Assembly: GCA_018650795.1 (NCBI GenBank)
Contig: JABIFG010000279.1
Coordinates: forward strand, 1-50,610
Source of the DNA: Fidelibacterota bacterium
Lineage (GTDB): Bacteria > Fidelibacterota > UBA8477 > JABMPR01
Length of the DNA stretch: 50,610 nt
Direction of reading: 5' to 3'
The position numbers and the translations under genes are program-made. Within the stretch, counting starts at the first letter, position 1; each line of letters opens with the position of its first letter. The notes under the pieces are model-generated. The model was not told the origin of the DNA. It worked only from the letters and a program-made list of their open reading frames with translations, and did no database searches. Below are positions 25,002 to 34,253 of this stretch, piece by piece.

Positions 25002-25114
25002 GTTAGTCCTTGTCATGGCTGGTAAGTTTGTGTGTCATATAATGTAATTTGCCTGATTGAGTGGCTATCCACTTGTGCAATTATGTCACTTTTGCCACAG
25101 TAATACCCCAATAA

Positions 25115-25144
25115 TTGGTATACATTCGGGTAAATGTATACCAA
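25115..25144. repeat. 12-base inverted repeat with 6-base spacer
   Basis: TTGGTATACATT and AATGTATACCAA flank CGGGTA. It lies in the 297-base gap (25002-25298) upstream of the MORN-cyclophilin gene and downstream of the next minus-strand gene. It could be an operator or a terminator. The gap also holds a dispersed-type sequence AACCGCAGAGGGCGCAAAGG at 25244-25263 and nothing else I recognise. Confidence 0.55.
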
Positions 25145-25298
25145 GCAACCTGTTTTAAAAGAAGGATTTTGTTGGGAGTTAGGCGTTAGTTGTTAGGGGT
25201 TGAAGGTATTTGGGGAAATATGGGCTGAGATAGAAAAAGCGATAACCGCAGAGGGCGCAAAGGGGGTTGAAGGTTTGGGTGCTGGTGTAAATCAGGTG

Positions 25299-25967
25299 CT
25301 AGGAACCTCTTTTAAAAAGGGTGTAGACATGGAAGCCATCTTTGAGGAAGGCTGGCAGATTCTCTGGTTTGACCTTTTTAGAAGCTCGAAAGAAGAGCAG
25401 TCTGTCTCCCCCGGCTTCTGTACTCAGACCAGGTCGCGCCTCATAATATTCCAGAATATCCGGTATAAAAACTTCGCGAATGCCCAGCTCATCGCTTGAA
25501 CGCAAGAGATACTTTTCAGAGAAGACGGGATGGCTGTCAAAATCAATATCCTGATACCCAAAAGCCTTTCCTATACTGTGAAATACATTCTGGGGTTTCA
25601 GGCTAAAGGGTGGCACATCCAACACTGCAGACTTGAGCAACACCACGGTTTGATTGTGGGTATGTTGATTTTTACCACCGCCTGTAGTATAACGATAATC
25701 AAACATGGTGATCTCGATCTCATCCGCCACACCACTCAGAACATTGAAAGCCTTTTTTGAGTGACCATGAGAAAACAATGGGAATGCTTTAAGAGAGGGC
25801 AAAAGCTGGCTGTCAGGGAGTTTTGAGAAATCCAGAGTCATGGCCTGGGCGGCTGCCTGGAGGGCTTCAGTTCTCTTTTTATCATAGTAGCGGACAATCA
25901 TCACAATAGCCGCGATCACAACGATACCGCCGGCTACCATCAAAGCGATTGAGAGGGGTGAGTCCAT
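25299..25967 (-). CDS. Membrane-anchored hypothetical protein
   Basis: A 222-aa protein with one N-terminal helix (ALMVAGGIVVIAAIVMIVRY) and a soluble domain. Motifs include FPLFSHGHSKKAFNVLSG, EITMFDYRYTTGGGKNQHTH, QTVVLLKS and DIDFDSHPVFSEKYLLRSSD. This pattern resembles DUF3137-like proteins, which I suggest only tentatively. It stands as a single gene followed downstream by the 25115-25144 inverted repeat. Confidence 0.6.
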   Translation of the reverse strand: MDSPLSIALMVAGGIVVIAAIVMIVRYYDKKRTEALQAAAQAMTLDFSKLPDSQLLPSLKAFPLFSHGHSKKAFNVLSGVADEIEITMFDYRYTTGGGKNQHTHNQTVVLLKSAVLDVPPFSLKPQNVFHSIGKAFGYQDIDFDSHPVFSEKYLLRSSDELGIREVFIPDILEYYEARPGLSTEAGGDRLLFFRASKKVKPENLPAFLKDGFHVYTLFKRGS

Positions 25968-25995
25968 GTGTGTTCCTCCCTGTAGGGTTTATGCT

Positions 25996-26019
25996 AACAC
26001 CCGACTTAAGTCGGGTGTT
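25996..26019. terminator. Perfect palindrome, CCCGACTTAAGTCGGG family
   Basis: A perfect palindrome with arm AACACCCGACTT; extended by one base on each side it reaches 25995-26020. It overlaps the stop codon of the START-like gene (26018-26020), so the gene's last bases belong to the element. The arm is identical to the one at 42948. Confidence 0.75.
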
Positions 26020-26671
26020 AGTGGTTGTCCATCATTGTTTCGGCCCGTTCTCTGGTTTCGTTAAAGACATCTTCGATGCTGTCCCGACCCAGAGCATCTA
26101 CTAGACCCCCGAGACCAAAAGGTACCGGACTTGGATCAGAATAGACATAATACTGAACGAGACAGCTGTACTGGCTTTGCTCAATAATGAGCCAGTAGCC
26201 CTGGGTATCCCCAATGGTTTCCAGGCGGGTCAAGCCAGGCCATTCAACCAGATACCATTCAATTTTCCAGACCTGTTCGTCCAGCTTAGTGGGCGCTATT
26301 TTGATACGATATTTTTTAACCAAACCCAGCATGGGGCTCAAGATATAATTCAGCGTGGTCTCATCCCCCGCCTGATCTACGATCTCAACCTGATCAACCG
26401 CAGACATAAACAGAGGGTATGCTTCGTAGTCCGTCAATATGTGGACTAGAGTATCTCCTGATGCTTTTATCAGACCGATGGTCTCAATGGCTTGTCCCTT
26501 GTCATGTTCTGTTTCAATCTCGCGCATGATGATTTCACCGGCTGCGAGCTTTGCTTGCTCCTGGGCATTCAGCATGGGGTTATAGGAGCTCTGGGCAAAA
26601 CAGGTGGATACTGGACCTGTCAGGACCAGCTGGGTGAGAACGATAATTGTCAAGGATACAATTTGTTTCAT
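26018..26671 (-). CDS. Exported START/SRPBCC-like lipid-binding protein
   Basis: A 217-aa protein with a signal peptide (IVSLTIIVLTQLVLTGPVS). Its domain resembles the polyketide cyclase/COQ10 START fold: ASGDTLVHILTDYEAYPLFM, AVDQVEIVDQAGDETTLNYI and KIEWYLVEWPGLTRLE, then a C-terminal helix (DSIEDVFNETRERAETM). Such folds bind hydrophobic ligands. Export suggests binding of an envelope lipid or quinone. Ligand unknown. Its stop codon lies in a palindrome. Confidence 0.7.
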   Translation of the reverse strand: MKQIVSLTIIVLTQLVLTGPVSTCFAQSSYNPMLNAQEQAKLAAGEIIMREIETEHDKGQAIETIGLIKASGDTLVHILTDYEAYPLFMSAVDQVEIVDQAGDETTLNYILSPMLGLVKKYRIKIAPTKLDEQVWKIEWYLVEWPGLTRLETIGDTQGYWLIIEQSQYSCLVQYYVYSDPSPVPFGLGGLVDALGRDSIEDVFNETRERAETMMDNH

Positions 26672-26690
26672 GGTGTTTTATTCTTCCTGG

Positions 26691-27368
26691 TTACTCCGGG
26701 CTAACTATCAGATTCCGGTAGTATGCCAGGGTGGAAGAATGTAGCCAGAGGGCGATACCTCCCTCAGAATCACCTCTTTTCAGGTCATTTACAATGAGGT
26801 TTGGTTGTTGGGACTCACCCACATAGAATTTCGCCGTGGATCCAGATACTTCGATTTTGATTTTCGTCCATTCACCTGGCAGCATGTCAACATATGACTC
26901 ATATTTCTCAGGCGATTCTTTTCTTAAACGATACCAGGGAAACTCCGGATGTGAAATGTATTGCAGGGAGTGATTGCGTTGAACCTGGTTGTCAGCACGG
27001 GCATTAGTTGGACGCAGGTAAAAGCACTCATACTCATAATGTTCACCAGAGCTGACTCTGAAAGCGAGCCCAACAAAACCCCTGGCCTGAGGTATTGCAC
27101 CAGGTGCCGGCTCTCCAGACACTTCCACTTCAATTACACCGTTTTTGAATAATACATCTGGTATCATGACCAGAGTCTCGAGATCATCAGTGCCTTTGGC
27201 CGCCTTGACCTGAAGACCACTTTTGCCTTTATGTTTCATCACGCTGGCATCAACATTTACCAGTTCAACCTGATCAAGTGAATTCAGCGGAATGGTCGTT
27301 TTGACTTGTCCAATTGCTGCCGGAATGGACGCCAGAACTATTGTGAATATGATTAATCTCTTGATCAT
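26691..27368 (-). CDS. Secreted LamG/DUF1080-like protein
   Basis: A 225-aa exported protein (signal peptide IKRLIIFTIVLASIPAAIG). The body resembles concanavalin-like folds of the DUF1080/LamG type: NGVIEVEVSGEPAP, FVGLAFRVSSGEHYECFYLRP-like strands, GEWTKIKIEVSGSTAKFYVG and GGIALWLHSSTLAYYRNLIV. It probably binds or acts on a sugar. Its ATG overlaps the second stop of the UGA-containing gene by 4 bases (ATGA), evidence that the two are translated in series. Confidence 0.7.
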   Translation of the reverse strand: MIKRLIIFTIVLASIPAAIGQVKTTIPLNSLDQVELVNVDASVMKHKGKSGLQVKAAKGTDDLETLVMIPDVLFKNGVIEVEVSGEPAPGAIPQARGFVGLAFRVSSGEHYEYECFYLRPTNARADNQVQRNHSLQYISHPEFPWYRLRKESPEKYESYVDMLPGEWTKIKIEVSGSTAKFYVGESQQPNLIVNDLKRGDSEGGIALWLHSSTLAYYRNLIVSPE

Positions 27369-27673
27369 TTGCTTGCCCTTTCTAATGCGTCTACAATCAT
27401 TTGCTCCGATGGCATACCCGATGCCCCATAGCTTCTTCAGGTGAAGCCTCCAAAGGAATCACCTCTGGCAGAGGGGTCTATATCAGAACCATTGACCCGG
27501 ACTGTGGGACTCCCTATAAAACTCCACTCTAGAATTTCTTCATAGGTATCAATTTGCACCATTGTCAAATCAATTGGTGTTTTTATTTTTTGAGAAATCT
27601 TCTGAACCCGTTCAACCGTAAGTGGCGTACGCAGGCAACCCTCTGAAAAGAGCACTTCTACCTTAATGGTCAT
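27365..27673 (-). CDS. Thioredoxin-fold protein, candidate selenoprotein (in-frame UGA)
   Basis: The frame begins MTIKVEVLFSEGC and reads to an internal TGA at 27437-27439 (codon 79). It continues in the same frame for 23 more codons, RSYGASGMPSEQMIVDALER and three more, to TGA at 27365-27367. In small thioredoxin-fold proteins of this type the codon-79 position is a conserved Cys followed by Arg-x-Tyr, and the tail PSEQMIVDAL is the normal family ending. A hairpin (GGCAT, loop CGGGT, ATGCC) lies 11-26 bases after the TGA. The extended stop overlaps the next gene as ATGA. Total 102 residues with Cys13 and Sec79 if read through. It could instead be a nonsense mutation. Confidence 0.7.
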
Positions 27674-27690
27674 TCTTCTCATCCATTTAG

Positions 27691-29070
27691 CTAACACTCT
27701 GTGTTGCTTACAGCCAGGCCTCCCAGAGAGGTCTCCTTAAATTTTTCTGACATCTCCAGACCGGTCTGCTTCATAGCTACAAGACAGTTATCCAGTGACA
27801 TATAATGTTGTCCCGTTCCTCGTTTGGCCAATGAGGCAGCCGTATACGCCTTAATTGCTCCAAATCCATTGCGCTCTACACAGGGTACCTGCACCAATCC
27901 ATGGACAGGGTCGCAAGTCATGCCCAGGTGATGCTCCAGAGCGATTTCAGCGGCATTTTCAACCTGCTCCGTAGTGCCACCGCGAACAGCACAGAGCCCG
28001 GCAGCCGCCATGGATGAGGCGGAGCCGACTTCACCCTGACAGCCCACTTCTGCTCCAGAGATAGAGGATCTCATTTTAATGATACCACCAATGGCACTGG
28101 CTACCAGCAAAAAATCTCTGACCTGCTCCGGAGTACCGCCTTGATGGACCACGAGATAATACAAAATTGCGGGAATTACACCTGCCGCCCCATTGGTTGG
28201 GGCTGTCACCACCATATGCCCTGCAGCATTTTCCTCACTGACAGCCATGGCGTAGGCACATAGCCAATCTGTAACATTGGCGTCTTCTGGATTTTCCAGG
28301 AGTTGATCGTGGAGTTTTTTGGCTCTGCGTGAAAGGTTGAGACTACCGGGCAGGCTCCCTTCAGTTTTGAGACCATTTTCCACACTAGTTTGCATAGCTC
28401 GCCAAATATCATCCAACCCCTGTTCGAGGTCATCTTTTGAGAGATATTCACATTCATTTACATGCTTCATTGAAGCTATAGATTTGCCGCTATCTCTAGA
28501 CATCTTCAGTAAATTATGTCCAGATCCGAAAGAAAAGCGACAGACTAGGGCGGACTCCATTTCCAGTGGCGCCACGAGGTTGTCGATATCGTTCAAGTCT
28601 CTGATAAAACCACCACCGATGGAAAAGTAAGTTTCAGTGAGGAGTATCTCACCCGAATCCCCGACTAACTCAAAGATCATCCCATTGGGATGTTGTGGCA
28701 GGGTTTCATGGCGATCAAAAATAATGTCAATTGCAGGATCAAATCGGCAAGACTCCTGAGATGTGAGATAAGTTTTGGAGCTTAGCTCATCCACTAAAAC
28801 ATCCACATCAATACCAGCAAGATTCCGCGGTGAATAGTCATTAAGACCCAACATGATAGCCCTGTCTGTAGCATGTCCTTTGCCCGTATATGCCAGGGAG
28901 CCCTTAAGGGTGCACTGGACCCTCGAATTTGATTGAATTTCTACTGTTGGGATTTTTTCTAAAAAGGTTCGGGCAGCCAACATGGGACCCACGGTGTGTG
29001 AGCTGGAGGGACCAATTCCAATCTTGAAAAGGTCCAGAGCGCTGATGAACATAGGGTCTCTCATGAGCAT
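27691..29070 (-). CDS. sdaA: L-serine ammonia-lyase (iron-sulfur dependent)
   Basis: Converts L-serine to pyruvate and ammonia using a [4Fe-4S] cluster. The beta domain starts [16 protein letters not shown]; the alpha domain has [34 protein letters not shown] and [16 protein letters not shown], which supply the cluster cysteines. The two domains are in one 459-aa chain, as in E. coli SdaA/SdaB. Start: ATG 29070 is listed, but ATG 29052 (MFISALDLF) fits the family's usual N-terminus equally well. Downstream genes follow closely. Confidence 0.94.
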   Translation of the reverse strand: MLMRDPMFISALDLFKIGIGPSSSHTVGPMLAARTFLEKIPTVEIQSNSRVQCTLKGSLAYTGKGHATDRAIMLGLNDYSPRNLAGIDVDVLVDELSSKTYLTSQESCRFDPAIDIIFDRHETLPQHPNGMIFELVGDSGEILLTETYFSIGGGFIRDLNDIDNLVAPLEMESALVCRFSFGSGHNLLKMSRDSGKSIASMKHVNECEYLSKDDLEQGLDDIWRAMQTSVENGLKTEGSLPGSLNLSRRAKKLHDQLLENPEDANVTDWLCAYAMAVSEENAAGHMVVTAPTNGAAGVIPAILYYLVVHQGGTPEQVRDFLLVASAIGGIIKMRSSISGAEVGCQGEVGSASSMAAAGLCAVRGGTTEQVENAAEIALEHHLGMTCDPVHGLVQVPCVERNGFGAIKAYTAASLAKRGTGQHYMSLDNCLVAMKQTGLEMSEKFKETSLGGLAVSNTEC

Positions 29071-29117
29071 CCAATATCAAGAATTAATTTTGTAGCAACA
29101 AGGACAAGACATTTATC

Positions 29118-30524
29118 TCACTGCCATTGCTTGATGGAGTTGGCGTAGTATTCCAACAGGACCAAAGATGCTTCCTTGGGTCTGATTAGATTTTCCTGGG
29201 CTTCGACCAGTTTTCGTCCTTTAAGCATACTGAGAGCATTGGTGATAACGCCCTCTATCGCACTGGGTAATATATCGATGGGCGCACCCTTGGCTTTAAG
29301 GGTTTCCATCTTCTGCATGGCAGTCGCCTTGATATCCAGCTCACTTTTCCAGATATTTTTGTTTTCCAACAGAACTTCCGAGAGCAGTGAGATGGGTAGG
29401 ATGGGGATAACATCGGCAATATGCTGCATGATGGTATCGGCCAATTTTTTGACCTGTTCAAAGCGCTGCGTTGCATCCCCTTCGTCAAACTTAACCTGAT
29501 TGACTTCACAGTATTGTTTAACTGAAACGGGTCGACCAAAATTGACACTGGCATAACCAAAGCGGCGCCAACGTACCTTTCGGGAAAGCAGCAGCATCTT
29601 GTAGACAAAGGCCAGGGTGGTTTTCATAACAAACCACTTGTCCCGCTTTGTTGCATTAGGATCAAGTTTTCTGATAAGGCTACGATCTTCCACAACGCGA
29701 TCATAATTGATGCCGACAGGGACAAAGACGATATCCTTGTCAAACTCAGGGTGGTATTCCCTGAGCATGTAATCCATAAAACCCAAGCGCGGTTCCAGTA
29801 GTTCTCCTGTTTTGGTCAAGCCCCCTTCAGGGAACACAGCCTGACACACACCAGCTCGGGTAGATAGGTGAACATAACGTTCCAATATTTTTCGATAGAG
29901 GGGATTTCCTGAATTTCTTCTCACAAAAAAGGCACCCATGGATTTGAGCAGGGTTTGCAGGGGCCAGATCCGTGCCCATTCTCCCACAGCATAGGACAGG
30001 GCGGTTTTCTCGGCAACCAGAAAGGAAACCAGGACATAGTCCATGTTGCTGCGGTGGTTCATCACAAATACGACTGACGAGTCTTCAGGAATATTTTTTA
30101 GTCCATCCGCATCATAAAAACCCACACGAATACGATAGATCAGTCGAGCGATATTCCTGGCCAACCAGTAGCCAAAACGGAAATAGATATAGGCATTGAA
30201 AGCCGGGACGATTTCGCTGGCATAACGCTTGGCTTTTTCCTGAGCAATTGTCATGGGCATATCATTTTCAGCGGCGTAGGATTTAACCACCTCAATGACT
30301 TGATCATCAAAGACGAGTTGATCGATGAGCCCCTGTCTACGGGTAAGCTGGAAGGGTCTGATGGCTATATGCAGCCGTGAGCTGACTTCATCCATGACCT
30401 TTTTGACCCGTCGCCGAAGCATCCAGCGTAAACTGGGCATGAGCAGGCGATCCAGAACCATAACACCGGCAAAAAGCAGAAGTATGATAAAAACCCAGGC
30501 TGGCATAGTGATGCTATTGGTCAT
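29118..30524 (-). CDS. PlsB/PlsC-type glycerolphosphate acyltransferase
   Basis: A 468-aa membrane-associated acyltransferase. The N-terminal helix is VFIILLLFAGVMVLDRLL. The catalytic HX4D motif is NHRSNMDY, the second block GAFFVRR, the third FPEGGLTKTGELLEPRLGFM and the fourth VFVPVGINYDRV. Together these define the PlsC domain, with spacing like the glycerol-3-phosphate acyltransferase (PlsB/DHAPAT) branch. It probably adds the first acyl chain in phospholipid synthesis. AGGAGG precedes the ATG. Confidence 0.85.
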   Translation of the reverse strand: MTNSITMPAWVFIILLLFAGVMVLDRLLMPSLRWMLRRRVKKVMDEVSSRLHIAIRPFQLTRRQGLIDQLVFDDQVIEVVKSYAAENDMPMTIAQEKAKRYASEIVPAFNAYIYFRFGYWLARNIARLIYRIRVGFYDADGLKNIPEDSSVVFVMNHRSNMDYVLVSFLVAEKTALSYAVGEWARIWPLQTLLKSMGAFFVRRNSGNPLYRKILERYVHLSTRAGVCQAVFPEGGLTKTGELLEPRLGFMDYMLREYHPEFDKDIVFVPVGINYDRVVEDRSLIRKLDPNATKRDKWFVMKTTLAFVYKMLLLSRKVRWRRFGYASVNFGRPVSVKQYCEVNQVKFDEGDATQRFEQVKKLADTIMQHIADVIPILPISLLSEVLLENKNIWKSELDIKATAMQKMETLKAKGAPIDILPSAIEGVITNALSMLKGRKLVEAQENLIRPKEASLVLLEYYANSIKQWQ

Positions 30525-30636
30525 AAATCCTCCTGCTCATATTATGCACGGGAATGATGCTTTTAGCAAGACAGGTATTAGCTTCAACTAAACCGGCCCA
30601 ACAGCTGAGGCTTTTTCCCCTCATGACCTGATTGAT

Positions 30637-32232
30637 TTATATTGAATCAGGAGGGACATTATAATACTCTCTTAACCGCTGGAGCTCCTGTTTCATCCGG
30701 GTTATGCGGTGACTTTGTATGGGATCATTGTAAATATTAGTCATTTCATTGGGGTCCAAATCCAGATCAAAAAGCTCCCACTCTTCGCCATCAGGTACAT
30801 CCGGACCATAGAAGCGAATCAACTTGAAGCGTTTATCAACCACCCCTTCATGCCGTCTAACATCATGCACTGATGGGTATTCATAGTAATGATAGTAGAG
30901 TGCATTTCTCCAGCTTGTTGGATGTTGCCCCTTGAAAAGTGGCAGAAGACTCTCCCCCTGCATATCCTCTGGAATGGGCGCGCGAGCTAAATCCAGAAAG
31001 GTTTCTGCCCAGTCAATATTTTGACATAGATCGGTATTGACTGATCCCGGCTCGATGACACCAGGCCAACTGACAATAAAGGGAGTTCTGAAAGATTCCT
31101 TATACATAAATCGTTTATCAAACCACCCATGTTCACCCAGGAAAAAGCCCTGATCCGACGAATACATGATGATAGTATTGTCAGTTAATTCATTTTCAGC
31201 AAGATAGTCCATGACGCGACCGATGTTTTCATCAACACCATAAATACATCTGAGGTAGTCTTTCAAATAACGTTGGTATTTCCACTTGACCAGCGCCTCA
31301 CCCGTTAGCTCTGCATCTAAAAATTCCTGATTGCGAGGGTCATAATGGTTGTCCCAGGCCTCTCGCTGTTCAGCTGTCATGCGATAATAGGCACCCCGTT
31401 CTCCCCAGGGTTCGTAATCGGAGTTTTTCATTTTCTCAAACATTTCATCTCGCTCAGCATGGGATTTGATTTTGAGATCATTTCTATACATGGTGTTCTC
31501 AATGGTCATATCCTGCTGGTGAGCAGCGGTAGTACGGGAGGCGTAATCATCAAACAGCGTTTCTGGATAAGGAATTTCTACATCATCATACTTTTCCAAA
31601 TGCCGAATGGCAGGACACCAACTTCTATGAGGCGCTTTATGGTGAATCATCAACATAAAGGGTTTTGATGCATCCCTGTCTTCATCCAACCACTTTAATG
31701 ATCTATCAGTAATCACGTCGCTAACATACCCATCGACTCGCTTTGTTCCGTCTTTACCAACAAAATCTGGCTGATAATAACTGCCCTGGCCTGGTAAGAC
31801 ATCCCAATAGTCAAACCCCTGCTGGTCTCCCCTCAGATGAATTTTACCAACCATAGCAGTCTGGTAGCCAGATTGTTGCATAATTTTTGGAAATGTTTGC
31901 TGGTTGTGATCAAAGCCACCATCGTTGGTTTGCTTGCCATGAAGATGGCTATGTTTACCCGTGAGTAAGGTGGCGCGACTGGGAGCACAGATTGAATTCC
32001 CGACATAAAACCGGTCAAATCGCATACCCGATCTGGCAAGCCGATCAATATTTGGTGTTGGGTTCAACCCTTGGAGGCGTCCACCATAAGCTCCAATGGC
32101 TTGATAGGCGTGGTCATCACTGAAAATCCAGACAATGTTGGGACGTTTCCTTTTTGCCAGATAAACCATGGAGCCAGCCGTCACGACGGCGGACCCCAAC
32201 ATGCCCATTTTTAGAAATTCTCGTCTTTTCAA
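30637..32232 (-). CDS. Tat-exported type I sulfatase
   Basis: A 531-aa arylsulfatase-superfamily enzyme (S1 type). The N-terminus MKRREFLKMGMLGSAVV has the twin-Arg signal. Metal-binding FSDDHAYQAIGAYGG, then the formylglycine motif CAPSR with C82, then TGKHSHLHG and GKIHLRG. The C-terminal half has YSSDQGFFLGEHGWFDKRFM. Formylglycine formation needs an FGE or anSME maturase not seen here. Substrate is not evident; sulfated glycan or sugar is expected. The start overlaps the ribokinase stop by 4 bases, the last gene of the sugar operon. Confidence 0.92.
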   Translation of the reverse strand: MKRREFLKMGMLGSAVVTAGSMVYLAKRKRPNIVWIFSDDHAYQAIGAYGGRLQGLNPTPNIDRLARSGMRFDRFYVGNSICAPSRATLLTGKHSHLHGKQTNDGGFDHNQQTFPKIMQQSGYQTAMVGKIHLRGDQQGFDYWDVLPGQGSYYQPDFVGKDGTKRVDGYVSDVITDRSLKWLDEDRDASKPFMLMIHHKAPHRSWCPAIRHLEKYDDVEIPYPETLFDDYASRTTAAHQQDMTIENTMYRNDLKIKSHAERDEMFEKMKNSDYEPWGERGAYYRMTAEQREAWDNHYDPRNQEFLDAELTGEALVKWKYQRYLKDYLRCIYGVDENIGRVMDYLAENELTDNTIIMYSSDQGFFLGEHGWFDKRFMYKESFRTPFIVSWPGVIEPGSVNTDLCQNIDWAETFLDLARAPIPEDMQGESLLPLFKGQHPTSWRNALYYHYYEYPSVHDVRRHEGVVDKRFKLIRFYGPDVPDGEEWELFDLDLDPNEMTNIYNDPIQSHRITRMKQELQRLREYYNVPPDSI

Positions 32233-33149
32233 AACATTTTCGTTGTCATAAACCGGTTAATTTCTTGAAGTGTTGGTACGGAGGGCTGTGCTCCCCGTTT
32301 TGTGACTGAAAGAGCCGCCGCGGCATTAGCAAATTTGCTGGCTTTCAACAGGGGTTGTCCATTTGCCAGGGCCACAGCCAGGGCTCCATTAAATACATCC
32401 CCTGCTGCTGTGGTATCTACGGCATTCACTTCATAGCCTGGAACTAGCTCGGTATATTCATTGGTGGAAATAAATGCACCCCTTTTTCCCAGGGTGATGA
32501 TTACCGCCTCCACTCCTCTATTGTGTAATACCTGAAAAGCTAATGCCGCACTTGTACTATCGGTTACTGCAATTCCGGTCAGCAATTCTGCTTCTGTTTC
32601 GTTTGGTGTTATGAGAGAGACTTGACTTAGCAATTTGTCTGGCAAAGCTTGTCCTGGAGCTGGATTAAGGATGACTTTCACCTCAGCAGCTTTGGCAATA
32701 CCCGCCGCCTTCACCACTGAATCAAGAGGGCTCTCTAGTTGCAACAATAGAACACCTGCTGATTCGATGACATCACGAGCTACATCTATCAGCTCCGGTG
32801 ATAGATTCATGTTGGCGCCTGATGCCACAGTGATACAATTTTCGCCCATCTCGTCTACAACGATCATGGCAACACCGGAGGGCGCCTTCTTGTCCCTGGA
32901 GATATGCTCTACATTGATATGGTCAGATCGGTAGCCCTCAAGAGACTGCCTGCCCAGATCATCATTGCCAAGACGGGCTATGAAAGTGACATCACCTCCC
33001 GCTCTGGCAGCTGCCACAGCCTGGTTGGCTCCCTTTCCTCCAGCTGCTGTAGAAAATGATCCCCCCAGAATGGTTTCGCCTGGTCTTGGAATGCGCGGAG
33101 CTTGGATAATCATATCCGCATTGGAACTACCGATGACTACTATTTTCAT
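32229..33149 (-). CDS. rbsK: Ribokinase (PfkB family)
   Basis: A 306-aa PfkB-family sugar kinase. N-terminal VVIGSSNADMII, substrate-binding GGKGANQAVAAARAGGDV, and the anion-hole/catalytic motif DTTAAGDVFNGALA with the base Asp (T-A-A-G-D). PNETEAELLTG and NPAPGQALP are also typical of ribokinase. Ribose is the default substrate; deoxyribose is possible because DeoK enzymes share this fold. It lies between the ABC permease and the sulfatase. Confidence 0.92.
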   Translation of the reverse strand: MKIVVIGSSNADMIIQAPRIPRPGETILGGSFSTAAGGKGANQAVAAARAGGDVTFIARLGNDDLGRQSLEGYRSDHINVEHISRDKKAPSGVAMIVVDEMGENCITVASGANMNLSPELIDVARDVIESAGVLLLQLESPLDSVVKAAGIAKAAEVKVILNPAPGQALPDKLLSQVSLITPNETEAELLTGIAVTDSTSAALAFQVLHNRGVEAVIITLGKRGAFISTNEYTELVPGYEVNAVDTTAAGDVFNGALAVALANGQPLLKASKFANAAAALSVTKRGAQPSVPTLQEINRFMTTKMF

Positions 33150-33266
33150 GAGTCCGATACCCTATAAGTTAAATTTCAAATTATGAGGCACTTTGGTATT
33201 AAGATCAGACCAACTACTACTGGAATTAACAACAACTTTCTTTTATTGATAATCTCCCCCTTTTCT

Positions 33267-34250
33267 TTATGACGCTTGTTTTTTATTTCTAAAAGAATCT
33301 AAGATCACAGCCAACACAATCACAATTCCAATAATGGGACGTTTTGCATATTCCGGTGCACCAATTTGAGCTAAGCCTGCGTTGAGAATAGAAACAATGA
33401 CAACACCCAGAAATGATTTGACCACAGAGCCACGGCCCCCCATGAGGCTGGTTCCACCGATGACAACGGCAGCTATCACCGTCAATTCGAAACCTATTCC
33501 AGCATTGGGACTGGCGGATGACATCTTTGAGGCCTGGATCATTCCAGCCAGGGCACTGCTGAAACCGCAGATGACAAACACAGCAAACTTGACCGGGGCA
33601 GGATTGATACCCGAGAGTCTTACTGCCTCTTCATTGGTACCAATGGCAACCATATATCGTCCAAAGACGGTCCGGGTCAGAATGAGTTGTCCGGCCACAA
33701 CCATAATGATGCAGATCAAAACAGGCCATGTGAATTCGCCCATATGGGGAATTGTGTTGGAAATACGACCAATGCTTTCCCCTATATAAATTGTCCGGGA
33801 TTGAGTGACAAAATAGGTGGCACCTCTGGCAATTTCCAACATTCCCAGAGTAACGATAAAGGAAGGCAAAGCCCAACGGACACTGACCACACCACTTAGT
33901 ACTCCACAGAGGACTCCAATACCCAGACAGGCTGGGATGGCCAGGGTCAGTGGCCAATTCATTTCAATCATGCAGTATCCTAAGACAGCCTGAGAAAGCG
34001 CCAGAACCGATCCAACAGACAAATCGATGCCGGCGATGATAAGCATGAAGGTCATGCCTACTGCTACGATGGCCGTGTCGGGAATATCAGCAGCAATGGC
34101 ATAGAAGGTTCCGCTGGAGAAAAATGTGGTTTCCCATAAGCCAAAAATGAGAACTTCAATCAGTAATACCCCAAGCAATCCCAGATAATCAGAAGCAAAG
34201 GAGCCCGCTTTTTTCAAAGATATTTGAGAAGCCGTGTCGGGACTATTCAT
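33267..34250 (-). CDS. rbsC: Ribose-type ABC transporter permease
   Basis: A 327-aa BPD_transp_2 family permease with about 8-10 helices. The signature GIDLSVGSVLALSQAVLGY is present. GGTSLMGGRGSVVKSFLGV, the cytoplasmic EAA-like loop, is near the C-terminus. Next to the RbsA-type ATPase and the RbsB-like lipoprotein it forms a complete CUT2 importer. The gene begins 3 bases after the rbsA stop. Confidence 0.93.
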   Translation of the reverse strand: MNSPDTASQISLKKAGSFASDYLGLLGVLLIEVLIFGLWETTFFSSGTFYAIAADIPDTAIVAVGMTFMLIIAGIDLSVGSVLALSQAVLGYCMIEMNWPLTLAIPACLGIGVLCGVLSGVVSVRWALPSFIVTLGMLEIARGATYFVTQSRTIYIGESIGRISNTIPHMGEFTWPVLICIIMVVAGQLILTRTVFGRYMVAIGTNEEAVRLSGINPAPVKFAVFVICGFSSALAGMIQASKMSSASPNAGIGFELTVIAAVVIGGTSLMGGRGSVVKSFLGVVIVSILNAGLAQIGAPEYAKRPIIGIVIVLAVILDSFRNKKQAS

Positions 34251-34253
34251 AGC

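Noticed and set aside
25200-25499. Plus-strand reading frame of 99 codons
   Set aside because: It starts in a repeat-containing gap and then overlaps the well-supported minus-strand gene at 25299-25967. No start site support.
33150-33266. Possible small hydrophobic peptide (LLLIPVVVGLILIPKCLII) between rbsC and rbsK
   Set aside because: A GGGGGAG site is present but no ATG, GTG or TTG is well spaced from it. It could be a gene remnant but cannot be supported.
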